Source of the DNA: Tetrapyrgos nigripes
Taxonomy: Eukaryota; Basidiomycota; Agaricomycetes; Agaricales; Campanellaceae
Direction: 5' to 3'
Assembly: GCA_013368315.1 (NCBI GenBank)
Contig: JAACJM010000223.1
Coordinates: 62,001-126,000 of the forward strand
Length of the DNA stretch: 64,000 nt
The position numbers and the translations under genes are program-made. The notes beneath the pieces were generated by a model. That model saw only the letters and a list, made by a program, of their open reading frames with translations. It was not told the origin of the DNA and made no database searches. This document shows positions 1 to 10,425 of the stretch, in pieces (within the stretch, counting starts at the first letter, position 1; each line of letters starts with the position of its first letter).

Positions 1-1130
1 CCCTTGCTTTCTGTGTGCATGTTTGGGGAGATATAGCAATTACAAGTGATGGCTGAAGGAGAGAAATGACGTGACAGCACAACATAATTTTTGGTCACAG
101 CTGAAATGCGCAACACAGAATTTGCATGTGACCAAAAGCGCAAACTGTCTATTACTTACATGCTGTTTGACATAGCTACTACAGATGATTTACATGCTTA
201 GCACACATTGTACTATGACTCATAGTTACAAGACATTCTTGTATATAGGTAGAACATTCTTTGAGCTAGATTCCCCTTTCTACAAATCTTACTTCAAGTA
301 ACACTCGTCTTCTGAAGTCTTGCTCAAACCTTTCTTTGATAGAAAGGCTCAATGAATGAATGAATTAAAGGTGAAACCTTGAAGTAAGACTTCTGTTGTA
401 ACAATGTGCACCCCACCCTATTCTATTTCCATTTCATTTATTATGTCAATTATTCATTCTGTTCATTGCTCCACATCTATATTCATTGTTTAACATTTGA
501 TTCGTTTACTCTATTTACCATTTGGGACTTGTAATTGTTTAGTATATTAGTTATAGGAGCATCATAGTTAGTTGCAGAGTCTTGATACAGGAGTTGGTTT
601 CACTACTCACATATAGGTAGTGTTCTCCTGTACTCAAGCCTCAGAATTGATCTTGTTGTTGTTTCCTCTCATTCTTCTCTGCCTGTTCTGCATTGTGAAT
701 CAAGGGATATGTGTGAATCTAGTCAGACGACTCTCTCAGGAGTCATGGTTGTCTCGTATCCTTTACAGGGATTCTCATTCTACATTCACCATCTATTGTC
801 GTTCTCCTTAGTCTAATTCCTTGCTGTCATCTCAGTTGCTGTACAGGTGAGTAGATTGATCTGCCAGCAGCTCAAATTGTTGGTCTCATAGGCTTAGGGT
901 CAGTGGGTGAGTAGTGTCACTCCCTCTCACTGAAGCCATCCCTAGGTTCCAGACTCCTCCTGGGGCATTCTCCCCTCATTGATGAGCCTATTCAGCATCG
1001 AGAGGTTAGCCTGGCTCAAGGGTTCATGACACAAGCAACAAGCAACTTTTATTAGCTATTTACAGGACATAATTCTGTAAATAAGGGTACAACTTTTGTA
1101 AATAGGGTAGCACTTTTGTAAATAAAAAAC
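1..1130. other. CpG-poor repeat-derived DNA, no gene seen
   Basis: No convincing coding region is seen. On the minus strand at about 890-1030 there is a purine tract (around 970-980) followed by a TGCC... start, and a similar segment lies on the plus strand at 41360-41500. This looks like the junction of an internal region with a 3' LTR from an old Gypsy-type element. CG dinucleotides are rare, as in most repeat debris of this window. Confidence 0.5.
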
Positions 1131-1164
1131 CTAAATATTAGCAAAAGAATTCAGGAGACAGGGT

Positions 1165-1645
1165 ATTGGGTCTGCTGGAAGGGGGCTTGGCACAGGAGGA
1201 CAAGGATGAGGGTAAGGACAAGGACAAGGATGAGGGCGAGGGCAAGGATGAGGACAAGGAAGAGGATGAGGGCAAGGGCAAGGGTGAGGATGAGGATGAG
1301 GATGAGGATGAGGATGAGGACAAGGACAAGGACAAGGGTGAGGAGGTGAGGATGAGGACAAGGGTGAGGATGAGGACAAGGGTGAGGATGAGGACAAGGG
1401 TGAGGATGAGGACAAGGGTGAGGAAGGGTGAGGATGAGGACAAGGGTGAGGATGAGGACAAGGGTGAGGATGAGGACAAGGGTGAGGATGAGGATGACAG
1501 CAAGGATGAGGACAAGGATGAGCGTGAGGGTAAGGAGAGGGCAAGGATGAGGATGGGGGCAAGGACAAGAATGAGGACAAGGACAAGAATGAGGACAAGG
1601 ACAAGAATGAGGACAAGGACAAGAATGAGGGTGAGGATGAGGTAG
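1165..1645 (+). repeat. Purine-rich minisatellite (GAGGATGAGGACAAGGGT-like unit)
   Basis: About 480 bases are built from imperfect six-base blocks GAGGAT and GACAAG. In the middle they form a regular 18-base unit GAGGATGAGGACAAGGGT. The plus strand is almost free of T except at GAT and GGT. Every frame is open on both strands (Asp/Glu/Lys-rich or Arg/Met/Thr-rich on plus, Ser/Leu-rich or Pro/His-rich on minus), as expected for a repeat whose unit length is a multiple of three. I do not regard these frames as genes. Confidence 0.85.
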
Positions 1646-1649
1646 CAGG

Positions 1650-3180
1650 TTAAGTATTTGACCGAGGCTTAGGATTGGGCAACTTCATATGCGTTGGAAC
1701 AGGTATTGGGTCTGCTGAAAGGTGATTTACAGTAGACAGGGTCTTGCTTCCTTGATCATAGCCAAATAGTGATTCCATTATGATCAGGGTGTCCACAGCC
1801 CCTGACCATACTGGTGCAGATACCCCAGGACAAAGATAGTTCTCCATTTTGGTTATCCAAGATGGTTGTTGCTCATCATCAGGAGCAGTCAGGGCAACCA
1901 TTTCCAAACTCTGTGTTTTGCCTTTGCCTGACTGTGACCAGTCTTGCTGCAGTCTGGGTAGGTCCAGTCTTTGACCAAATTTCCTGGCCCTCGACCCAGC
2001 CCTCAAGGGTCAGGCCAAACTTTTTCTGGCCCTGGCCCTGGACCAGTGGACCAGGTCCAACAGGGCCAGTCCAGGGCTGGACCTGGTCCTCGCAATGATT
2101 TTTTTTTCTAATGAGAGAGTGGTCAAAAGTAGGAAAATGTACCCCATAGCTACACCTACCTTTTGAATCAACATAAAAATGTCACTGAATAGTGAGTTTA
2201 CACACATCACAGTGTCAAAATGACATTTGCAGTCGGATGTATGTGACTGGGATCACATTTTGTCACACTAAGGGAGTTGCCGAAGCTGGCCTCTTGGCTC
2301 ATCACATGGCTGATACATGGCCAAACATGTAACCACTGCATCAAAAAAGCCACTAGAGATGTTGGGGACTGTGTTATGGCACCTCAAACAAGCTCTACTG
2401 GCACCTGGAACTTTGAGGTCTGACCCAGGTCCAGACCTTCTTGCCAATGCTGGACCCTGGCCTGAACCTACAGGTCCAGGTCTGGCCTGGCATAGCCACT
2501 GACCCTGGACCTGGGGGTTGGTTCGGGGGCCATGGCCCTGAGTGTGGCAAGACTGACTGTGACTCCTCTTCAGGAGCAGCATCAGGGAAGGAAAAGGTGT
2601 ATGTTGCAATGCTGTAAAGACAGCATTAGATCCAAGTACCAGAGGAGCAGATTGCAGGGATGATGTCAGAGCATTGGAAGGTCCAGGTTGTGTGATGGGT
2701 GGATGGAAGGGAGAACAGTTCTATAATGGGGAGCTTTTCAATGGGGAAGTTGATCTCTGGACACCTTGTAACAAGAAGTCAGTATCAGCTTTTACATTGT
2801 CAAAGGCTTTACAAAAGTGGACAACTACAAATTGTATCACTTTTGCAAAGGTAGACATTAAGAGAAAGAACCTACTTTTTGTGAGTAGCATTAACCACCC
2901 TCCTAATCTTTTCCTCTAACATACAGGGGTCGATGACACACTCCATGACAGCCTGGTACAAGACCACCATTCCCTTTTTGCCCTGTTTAACTAACTTGCT
3001 CACATAATCCTCTTGACTCTCTGTCGCAGATTTTTGTAAAAGAGTGTGCAATGACCTGTCCATCCCATGAGTCTGGGCCCAACATGTCTTCTCTCCACAG
3101 TTCATTGGGTATATTGGTACTGGAGACATTGGCCTCTCTTCAAAGCCTGCTATTGGGTTCTTCTAGGGAATAGCATGGAT
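1650..3180. other. CpG-poor DNA with self-complementary GGACC-rich stretches
   Basis: No recognisable gene is present. GGACCAGGTCC at 2048-2058 pairs exactly with GGACCTGGTCC at 2079-2089, and similar CCTGGACC-rich DNA recurs at 2430-2520. A minus-strand frame at 2872-3129 (85 residues, basic C-terminus) matches no family I know. It lacks an obvious promoter or introns and is more likely a fragment of repeat DNA. Confidence 0.4.
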
Positions 3181-3184
3181 ATGT

Positions 3185-3515
3185 GGGTAAATGGTGGGTT
3201 ATGAGGTATGGGAATGGCAGGTTATGAGGTATGGGAATGGCGAGTTACGAGGTATGGGAATGGCAGGTTACAAGGTATGGGAATGGCGGGTTAGGAGATA
3301 TGGGAATGGCAGTATGGGAATGGCAGGTTAGGAGGTATGGGAATGGCAGGTCAGGAGATATGGGAATGGCAGGTTAGGAGATATGGGAATGGCAGGTTAG
3401 GAGGTATGGGGTTGGCAGGTACAGGTATGGGTTGGTGGGTACAGATATGGGTCAGTGGGTACAAGTATGGGTTGCCAGGTGCAGGTATGGGGTCAGTGGA
3501 TACAGGTATGGGTTG
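3185..3515. repeat. Minisatellite, about 20-base unit
   Basis: Fifteen or so tandem copies of a unit close to GGTATGGGAATGGCAGGTTA. They drift into GGTATGGGTTGGTGGGTACA forms from about 3400. The gradual change from one end to the other is typical of replication slippage. Frames across it encode Met/Gly/Trp repeats and are not considered genes. Confidence 0.85.
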
Positions 3516-3626
3516 GGATCTCTGGACAAAAGTGTCATTAATGTCAATTTTTTAATACAAAATAAGTTTGAGTCTTACTGTTTTGTAGATGTATGTATAA
3601 GCAAGCTGCGAGTTTTACAAATGTAA

Positions 3627-4532
3627 GTCCTAAAAGATGTAGAAGTATTAGTATGCATGCATGCACTGGGTCAGGTAGAGTAGTCAATCATGAGATCAAC
3701 AAGACACTCACATGCCCAGGATTGAGAACAGAGTGGAGCTGCCAAGTTGACACACACAATTCACTACCAAAGGAGTTGAATGAATAACACTCACTGAGCT
3801 GCTGTCCCAGTCTATGTTTGGGTCTTAAAAGATGCAGAAGTATTAGTATACATGCATGCACTGGGTTGGGTAGAATAGTGAATCATAAGGTCAACAAGAT
3901 GCTCACAGGACGTGCCCAGGATTGAGAACAGAGCAGAGCTGCTGAGTTGACACCCATAATTCACTACCAAAGGAGTTGAATGAATAACACTCACCAAGCT
4001 GCTGTCCTAGTCTATGTTCAGGTCCTAAAAGATGCAGAAGTATTAGTATACATGCATGCACTGGGTTGGGTAGAGTAGTGAATCATAAGATCAACAAGAT
4101 GCTCACAGGATGTGCCCAGGATTGAGAACAGAGCAGAGCTGCCGAGTTGACACCCACAATTCACTACCAAAGGATTTAAATGAATAACACTCACTGAGCT
4201 GCTGTCCTAGTCTATGTTCAGGTCCTAAAAGATGCAGAAGTATTAGTATACATGCATGCACTGGGTTGGGTAGAGTAGTGAATCATAAGGTCAACAAGAT
4301 GCTGACAGGATGTGCCCAGGATTGAGAACAGAGCAGAGCTGCTGAGTTGACACCCACAATTCACTACCAAAGGAGTTGAATGAATAACACTCACTGAGCT
4401 GCCATCCTAGTCCATGTTCAGGTCCTAAAAAATGCAGAAGTATTAGTATACATGCATGTACTGGGTTGGGTAGAGTAGTGAATCATAAGGTCAACAAGAT
4501 GCTCACAGGATGTGCCCAGGATTGAGAACAGG
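3627..4532. repeat. 200-base tandem satellite, about 4.5 copies
   Basis: Successive units start with GTCCTAAAAGATG or a close variant at about 3627, 3822, 4022, 4222 and 4422, so the period is 195-200 bases. The last copy stops near 4532. Copies differ by scattered substitutions, many of them G/A or C/T. Each contains ATGCATGCA, a short palindrome. The period is close to nucleosome spacing. No coding potential is seen. Confidence 0.9.
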
Positions 4533-5145
4533 TCATGTCAAGTCCTGTTGGCATGTCTCATCCTGATTGCACTCATTCTATGTGCATGTATGCAGGCAAC
4601 TATGGCGTTTGGACATTCCTGTGGACTGTGATATGTTTTTGATGTCATGACATTGCACTGCTTTCTTTCAATGTCACCAAGTTGCTGGTGAGTTGTTCCT
4701 CATTGTCAATGTCTTGCAAATACTAAAGACTTCTCCTGACAGGCCCAACATAGTACATGGTAGTAGCGTTTTTAGACCTGTAAATATCTACATTGATTAT
4801 AATTTCAATATACGTGCCTTACATCTCCTTATGAGTATCTTATAAGTCAATCTATCTATCTATCTATCCAGATTATATGGTGATTACAGTAGGATTATAA
4901 CCAGATTACACTTTGATTATAATCAGATTACACCTCAATTATAACTAGATTATAGGTAAATTGTACTCTACTTACATTGGATTACAGGTCTGTATGTGAA
5001 GAGTCTTGTAATCACACTGTAATCTGCATATAATCAGACCCCCCCTCCTCATAATCTCACTGTAATTGGTATATAATCAGGCCCTCTGGTTATAATTATT
5101 ATAACCAGGCTATAAGAGGGCATACTTTTGCTGATGCACAAGTGA
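4533..5145. other. Intergenic DNA with ATCT microsatellite and GATTATAA-rich inverted motifs
   Basis: An (ATCT)n run lies at about 4848-4870. From 4790 to 5110 the motifs GATTATAA and TTATAATC recur many times in both orientations. The clearest case is a hairpin with 11-base arms at 5086-5096 and 5098-5108 and a one-base loop. Similar ATTATAACC motifs occur at 30535-30670 inside another element. No gene is seen. Confidence 0.6.
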
Positions 5146-5150
5146 GATAT

Positions 5151-5385
5151 TGTTAGAATTAAATGATAATGATCAAGTTACTAAGCTATTATGCATACGG
5201 CATCAATCAGGTACTGCGGACATACGGTCAAATGATCATACGGATATACTTAGACTATTTATATTATTATACTACTCTGATTAATGATATATACTTGAGA
5301 GTCAAGCGAGATACGTTCGCACGCTCTTACCCCCCACTTTGTGACTCTCGCTAAGACTATTTGCTAAGATAACCTAAGTCTAATA
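5151..5385 (+). repeat. 5' LTR of Copia element A
   Basis: This is a 235-base long terminal repeat preceded by the target duplication GATAT (5146-5150). It differs from the 3' copy at three visible positions (for example CATACGG here against CATATGG there). Confidence 0.95.
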
Positions 5386-5398
5386 GGTTATGGGCCCC
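5386..5398 (+). other. Primer-binding site, half-tRNA initiator Met type
   Basis: Directly after the 5' LTR, GGTTATGGGCCC is the exact complement of GGGCCCATAACC. That sequence is the anticodon-stem region of eukaryotic initiator tRNA-Met with C33. Priming by an internal half of initiator tRNA is the known Drosophila copia mode. The same sequence adjoins the 5' LTR of the old Copia element (57844-57855). Confidence 0.75.
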
Positions 5399-5478
5399 GC
5401 CTAGCTTGCTATAACTCCGATAAACACTTGTTCTACTCTGCTTTACTCTCTACTCGTACTCTGTTCCTGGACTAGTAT

Positions 5479-8400
5479 ATGACTAGTCGACAAACTCGAT
5501 CTCAAGGATCAGCCCCAGATATCCCACTTCCTACTACCAGTCGCCACTCTAGTGCACACCCTTCTGGTACCCAAACTCCTACTCCGCCCGTATCATCTAC
5601 TTCACAAGCACAACCACCTGATCCTCTCTTCCAAAACCCTCTTCCATTCCCACTTGATCCCATTATGTCTGATGCTGGCGAAAATACTAGGACTGATGTC
5701 CGGGATACTGCCCCTACTCCACCATCATCTCCTCCATCTACCTCTACTTCGTCGGTCGCATTATCTATGCCCGAAAACACAAACCCCAACTACGTGATGC
5801 CGCTCAGCGACATCAACAAAGCTTTTGATTCCCTGACAGTTCTTACTGGCAGTGAGAATTGGAAGATGTGGTACTTCCGCGTTAATAACGCTTTACGGGT
5901 GATTCGTCACCAACACTTTAAAAGTTCCGGGTTACATCCTGGTAATACTGTCAAACTAGCCTGTTTTAACGCTATTACAGGCAAGATTGATGATAAAATC
6001 ATGATCCACTACATCGGAGAGTCGGATGCGATAGAGCTTATCAAGAAGCTCAAACAACGTTTCGACCCTTCATCCACAGTTCAAGAGTCTAACGAGCTGT
6101 GGAAACTCTTCAACTTACGTAAACCAGTCTGGGAGTTTGATAAGCTCCTCGATGAAGCTCAGGATCTGTGGGCTTCTATCAAGAAGAGAGACATAGATGT
6201 CTCAGAGCAAGTCTTTTACTCAGCTCTAGTGGGGATTATTCCTCCACACTATCACTTTGTTCGCAGTTCTTACGAAGCAACTGTGGATACAGCTGCAGCT
6301 ACATGGGATGCCACTACTGCAGCTGAAGGGGAGAAACCCGTATACAGAGCCATTGACCTCATTGCGCGACTAAAGAAGGAATTCACTAACTATCATTTGA
6401 GCAATGCTCGAACGTATCCTTCGAAGAAGTCCGACAAGAAGTCCGGTAGCACTAGTCAAGGCGGTGCTCAACGATTGGACAAGTCAAAAGGGGAACGCGC
6501 TAACGCCACAGCGCCGTACCAGAAGCCTTCTGATGTCAAAAAGGATCGGAAGTGCTTCAACTGCAACAAGATGGGTCATACGACCCAGACATGCCCAGAA
6601 CCTTGGACTGAAAAGTCCAAAGAAGCTATGAAGAAGAAAGGGATTACTAAACAATCCAACAAAGGCAAGACCAAGGAGAATGCATCAGTTGCCATCTCCA
6701 TGCCTGCGTCTTCTTCTTCTCAAATTGCGACTACGTCAACTTCGCAATCGGACTGGGTACAGTCGATTTCTTCGGGCGACGTTGAGATGGAAGACTCAGA
6801 GACTCCAGTGAGTCATCATATTTCCCTACATGCTTTTACCACGATCTCTGACCAAGATCATACGCATATCATTGATTCTGGTGCTACTATACACTGTACA
6901 CCGTATCTTAACTTACTTTTTAACGCTCATACTACGCCTGCCATAACTTTAACTGTTGCTAATTCAGAGCATCTAGATCTTCGATTAGCAGGCGATATGC
7001 GGGTAGAAATTAGGAAGGACAATGGTGAGTCTTCATCGATCACTCTTAAAAATGTATACTATAACTCAAAACTTCCGTTTACTTTAATCAGTATTTCACA
7101 AAAAGCGGACTATACTTTTACTTTTCATGATCATTTATGTACAATACGTAATGACAAGGACAATTTCATTGGCGTTATACACGAGAGCGCCAAACTTTAC
7201 TCCATCACAACTAAAAAATTGAGTGATAACGTTGCTACTTTAAGTTTATATGAACTTCACAAACAAATTGGTCATATGAGTTATACAAATCTAAAAACAT
7301 TACTAAAAACAGATAAATCTATTATTACAATCATTATTGATGATTGGACAGAAACTCAATGCGAAGACTGCATCATCAATAATATACATAGACTTTCTGT
7401 TCCGAAACAACGTACTTCAGAATTAGCAGAAAACTTCGGAGACCATTTTCATATTGATATATTTGGTCCATTACGAACTGCCTCTATTGAAGGCTACAAA
7501 TACTGGTTAACCATCGTTGACGACTGTACGCGTTGGTTAATATTATCTCCACTTAAAACAAAAGACGAAGCCTATACCCAATGGGTTACATTTACTACTG
7601 AACTATTTACGCAATATGGTATCAAAGTTAAAATTCTACAATCAGACAACGATGCCGTATTTACTTCGGGTGCATTCAAAAACTACCTGAAAGCACAAGG
7701 TACAATTGCACGTTATACAGTTCATGACACGCCTCAGCAAAATGGAATTGCTGAAAACATACATCAACATATCATGAATGGTATTCGTGTTAATCTGCAT
7801 ACTGGAAAACTACCTAATCATTTATGGTGGCATGCAGGACTTTATACTATGTACATACTTAATAGATCTCCGAAAACTGCATTAAAAATGCAAACTCCCT
7901 ATTTTAAACGTTACGGTGTTAACGCAAACTTAGACAATCTACATAGCTTTGGTACACCTTGCATTGTATATGACGAAGCAAGAACTAGTAAACTAACTCC
8001 TAAAGGAAAACGTGGAGTTTGGTTAGGCTTTGACGATCATTCAAAAGGCCATTATGTCTACTTTGGTACTAAAGTGAATGTAGAACGCAACTTGCAATTC
8101 TTAACGTCCAAATCGCAAGTTGAAGGGGAGTTACAAAACAAAAATCAAGAACCATTAGAAACTACAGAAGAAAATACAACTGAAACTCCAACTTCTCAGG
8201 AACACGAACCTGAACCAATGGATGTCGACGAAGACGAAACTAAACAACCTGATGGCCCAAGACGATCAAAAAGGATCCAAGAAGCCAGAGGTTTACTTTA
8301 CGATGAAGTTGAACAAAACATTGCTTTCTTCTTAACAGAATTCAATGTTTACTACGCTGATAACGTTGGCGATCCAATTTCATTCAAGGATGTACTCAAT

Positions 8401-9945
8401 CATCCACAATGTGATGCATGGTTTGATTCCATGAAAGCTGAGATAGAATCTCTAGAAAGTCTAGGAACCTGGGAATATGTCAAACCTCCTGCTGATGCGA
8501 ATATCATTGGTTCCAGATTTGTCTACAAAACTAAGTACGAACTTGGCAAACAGACCAAATTGAAATCCAGACTAGTAGCACAAGGCTTTAGTCAACAAGA
8601 AGGCATTGATTACTATGCAAATGATATCTTTGCCCCTGTAGCACGCATGAGCAGTACACGTTTTATACTTGCTCTTGCAGCTTCATTAGACTATGAAACT
8701 ACTCAGATTGATATTAAATCTGCCTATCTTTACGGAAACGTTACTGACGAGGAAACATTATACCTTCGTCCACCTCCGGGTAATTTACTACCTAATTTAC
8801 CTGAAGGCTACGTACTTAAACTCAGAAAGACTCTATATGGGTTGAAACAAGCTGGTCGTCGATGGTATGAAAAATTATGCAATATTCTCATAAAGTTACT
8901 AGGACTTAAGAAGTCTACTTACGATAATGCGGTATTCTACCAATATCATGAGAATAAACTCATTTTAATACTATCTTGTCACGTCGATGACATTACTTTA
9001 TGTACTATCAACAAAGCTACTGCACAAGCTTTTGTTACTGCACTTAGTGGACACGTCCAAGTCACTGACAGTGGAGAAATCCACTGGATTCTCGGTATGG
9101 AAATTCAACGAGATAGGAATAATCATACTATTAAACTCCGTCAGAAACATTACATTGAGAATATTCTCAAACGATACAATTTTGACCAATTACATTCATG
9201 CCGTACACCTATGCTACCCAGGCAAAATCTTAGCCCTAGACCTGGGAGTGAACCGCAACGGGACGCCGCTGCTATTAAACACTATATGTCACTAGTTGGT
9301 GGTTTACGATATGTCGCTGACTGTACTAGGCCAGACATTGCATATTGTACTGGTCAACTAGCAAGATACCTTAATGATCCAGGTGAAGAGCATTACGCTG
9401 CAGCTAAACAATGCTATCTTTATCTAAAAGGAACTTGCGATTACTGGCTCAACCTAGGGAGCCCTACTATTACTTCTACTTATGGATTTGCCGACTCTGA
9501 TGGTATGTCCACGTATGGCAATAAACCAATCATGGGCTATGCATTCAAATTTGCTGAATCGCTTATTTCTTGGTCAAGTAAGCGAGGCACACTGGTAACT
9601 TTATCAGTTACTGAGGCTGAACTTTGCGCACTCGCACATGCCTCACAAGAAGCTATTTATTTGAAAGGTTTTATAGAAGAAATTCTAAATACCGAACAGG
9701 AGCCAGTACTTATCAACTCAGATAGTGCATCTACTTTGGCAATTATACGTGCTCCTGAAGAACAACATACTCAGAGAACTAAGCATTTCAATATCCGTAA
9801 AAACTTTCTTACTGATCGGATACATCAACGATACATACGAGTTAAACATGTGTCAACTAATGATCAACTTGCGGATATACTTACGAAAGCTCTCTCCGCT
9901 GATAAGATCAAGCGTTTCTCCCGATTACTAGGGATATCCGCTTGA
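5479..9945 (+). CDS. Copia Gag-Pol polyprotein, intact (1488 aa)
   Basis: A single frame encodes all the proteins the element needs. In order it has a Pro/Ser/Thr-rich N-terminus, a Gag core (about residues 105-310), a CCHC zinc knuckle CFNCNKMGHTTQTC (about 359-372), an aspartic protease with DSGA (about 466), and integrase. The integrase has an HHCC zinc region (HKQIGHMS ... CEDC) and a DDE core (HIDIFGP, SDND, QQNGIAENIH). RT follows with YGLKQAGRRWY and the HVDD catalytic box (about residue 1170), then RNase H (FADSDG; VTEAELCALA). Length is normal for Copia. The start ATG lies about 93 bases after the LTR. There is no internal stop or frameshift, unlike the other two retroelements here. 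HVDD replaces the usual YVDD, and both aspartates are kept. Confidence 0.97.
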   Translation: MTSRQTRSQGSAPDIPLPTTSRHSSAHPSGTQTPTPPVSSTSQAQPPDPLFQNPLPFPLDPIMSDAGENTRTDVRDTAPTPPSSPPSTSTSSVALSMPENTNPNYVMPLSDINKAFDSLTVLTGSENWKMWYFRVNNALRVIRHQHFKSSGLHPGNTVKLACFNAITGKIDDKIMIHYIGESDAIELIKKLKQRFDPSSTVQESNELWKLFNLRKPVWEFDKLLDEAQDLWASIKKRDIDVSEQVFYSALVGIIPPHYHFVRSSYEATVDTAAATWDATTAAEGEKPVYRAIDLIARLKKEFTNYHLSNARTYPSKKSDKKSGSTSQGGAQRLDKSKGERANATAPYQKPSDVKKDRKCFNCNKMGHTTQTCPEPWTEKSKEAMKKKGITKQSNKGKTKENASVAISMPASSSSQIATTSTSQSDWVQSISSGDVEMEDSETPVSHHISLHAFTTISDQDHTHIIDSGATIHCTPYLNLLFNAHTTPAITLTVANSEHLDLRLAGDMRVEIRKDNGESSSITLKNVYYNSKLPFTLISISQKADYTFTFHDHLCTIRNDKDNFIGVIHESAKLYSITTKKLSDNVATLSLYELHKQIGHMSYTNLKTLLKTDKSIITIIIDDWTETQCEDCIINNIHRLSVPKQRTSELAENFGDHFHIDIFGPLRTASIEGYKYWLTIVDDCTRWLILSPLKTKDEAYTQWVTFTTELFTQYGIKVKILQSDNDAVFTSGAFKNYLKAQGTIARYTVHDTPQQNGIAENIHQHIMNGIRVNLHTGKLPNHLWWHAGLYTMYILNRSPKTALKMQTPYFKRYGVNANLDNLHSFGTPCIVYDEARTSKLTPKGKRGVWLGFDDHSKGHYVYFGTKVNVERNLQFLTSKSQVEGELQNKNQEPLETTEENTTETPTSQEHEPEPMDVDEDETKQPDGPRRSKRIQEARGLLYDEVEQNIAFFLTEFNVYYADNVGDPISFKDVLNHPQCDAWFDSMKAEIESLESLGTWEYVKPPADANIIGSRFVYKTKYELGKQTKLKSRLVAQGFSQQEGIDYYANDIFAPVARMSSTRFILALAASLDYETTQIDIKSAYLYGNVTDEETLYLRPPPGNLLPNLPEGYVLKLRKTLYGLKQAGRRWYEKLCNILIKLLGLKKSTYDNAVFYQYHENKLILILSCHVDDITLCTINKATAQAFVTALSGHVQVTDSGEIHWILGMEIQRDRNNHTIKLRQKHYIENILKRYNFDQLHSCRTPMLPRQNLSPRPGSEPQRDAAAIKHYMSLVGGLRYVADCTRPDIAYCTGQLARYLNDPGEEHYAAAKQCYLYLKGTCDYWLNLGSPTITSTYGFADSDGMSTYGNKPIMGYAFKFAESLISWSSKRGTLVTLSVTEAELCALAHASQEAIYLKGFIEEILNTEQEPVLINSDSASTLAIIRAPEEQHTQRTKHFNIRKNFLTDRIHQRYIRVKHVSTNDQLADILTKALSADKIKRFSRLLGISA

Positions 9946-9952
9946 AGGGGAG
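9944..9952 (+). other. Polypurine tract of Copia element A
   Basis: GAAGGGGAG overlaps the polyprotein stop codon and runs directly up to the TGTTAG start of the 3' LTR. This is the normal place for plus-strand priming. Confidence 0.8.
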
Positions 9953-10187
9953 TGTTAGAATTAAATGATAATGATCAAGTTACTAAGCTATTATGCATAC
10001 GGCATCAATCAGGTACTGCGGACATATGGTCAAATGATCATACGGATATACTTAGACTATTTATATTATTATACTACTCTGATTAATGATATATACTTCA
10101 GAGTCAAGCGAGATACGTTCGCACACTCTTACCCCCCACTTTGTGACTCTCGCTAAGACTATTTGCTAAGATAACCTAAGTCTAATA
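9953..10187 (+). repeat. 3' LTR of Copia element A
   Basis: This is a 235-base copy of the 5' LTR, followed by the target duplication GATAT at 10188-10192. Confidence 0.95.
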
Positions 10188-10192
10188 GATAT

Positions 10193-10425
10193 GTACCAGG
10201 GGGAGGCAGGAGGCAAGAGGGATAAGCGAGGGATGATGAGCAGAGGTCTTTGATGAATGTTGAAGGTCATGGGAAGTGTTGCCAGTAGGCTTTCAGAATG
10301 GATGGAGTGACAGGACAGAAGGTATGACATCAGGTTGAGGTTCCATCAACCCGTGATGGTTCCTTCTGAGGTCTAGGCAGCTCCTACTCTAAAGGGAAGG
10401 AGCTTTTGGTTTCCTTAGAGAAGTT
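10193..10425. other. Short unassigned spacer
   Basis: CpG-poor sequence between the Copia element and the next repeat. No gene or known repeat is recognised. Confidence 0.4.

Larger units (their letters stand above)
5151..10187 (+). mobile_element. Intact Ty1/Copia LTR retrotransposon (element A)
   Basis: Two 235-base LTRs (5151-5385 and 9953-10187) flank one open frame of 1488 codons. GATAT is duplicated on both sides (5146-5150 and 10188-10192). By my reading the LTRs differ at only three positions, so insertion is recent. The LTRs start with TGTTAG and end with CTAATA rather than the usual CA. The element has a primer-binding site, a polypurine tract and all expected motifs, so it may still be able to move. 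The gene order protease-integrase-RT-RNase H makes it Copia (Pseudoviridae-like). Confidence 0.97.

Noticed and set aside
1131..1645. Long frames on both strands, acidic or Pro/His-rich
   Set aside because: They are by-products of a minisatellite whose unit is a multiple of three, and all frames are open.
3185..4532. Repeat series resembling a CRISPR array
   Set aside because: Units are tandem with no unique spacers, and the DNA is eukaryotic.
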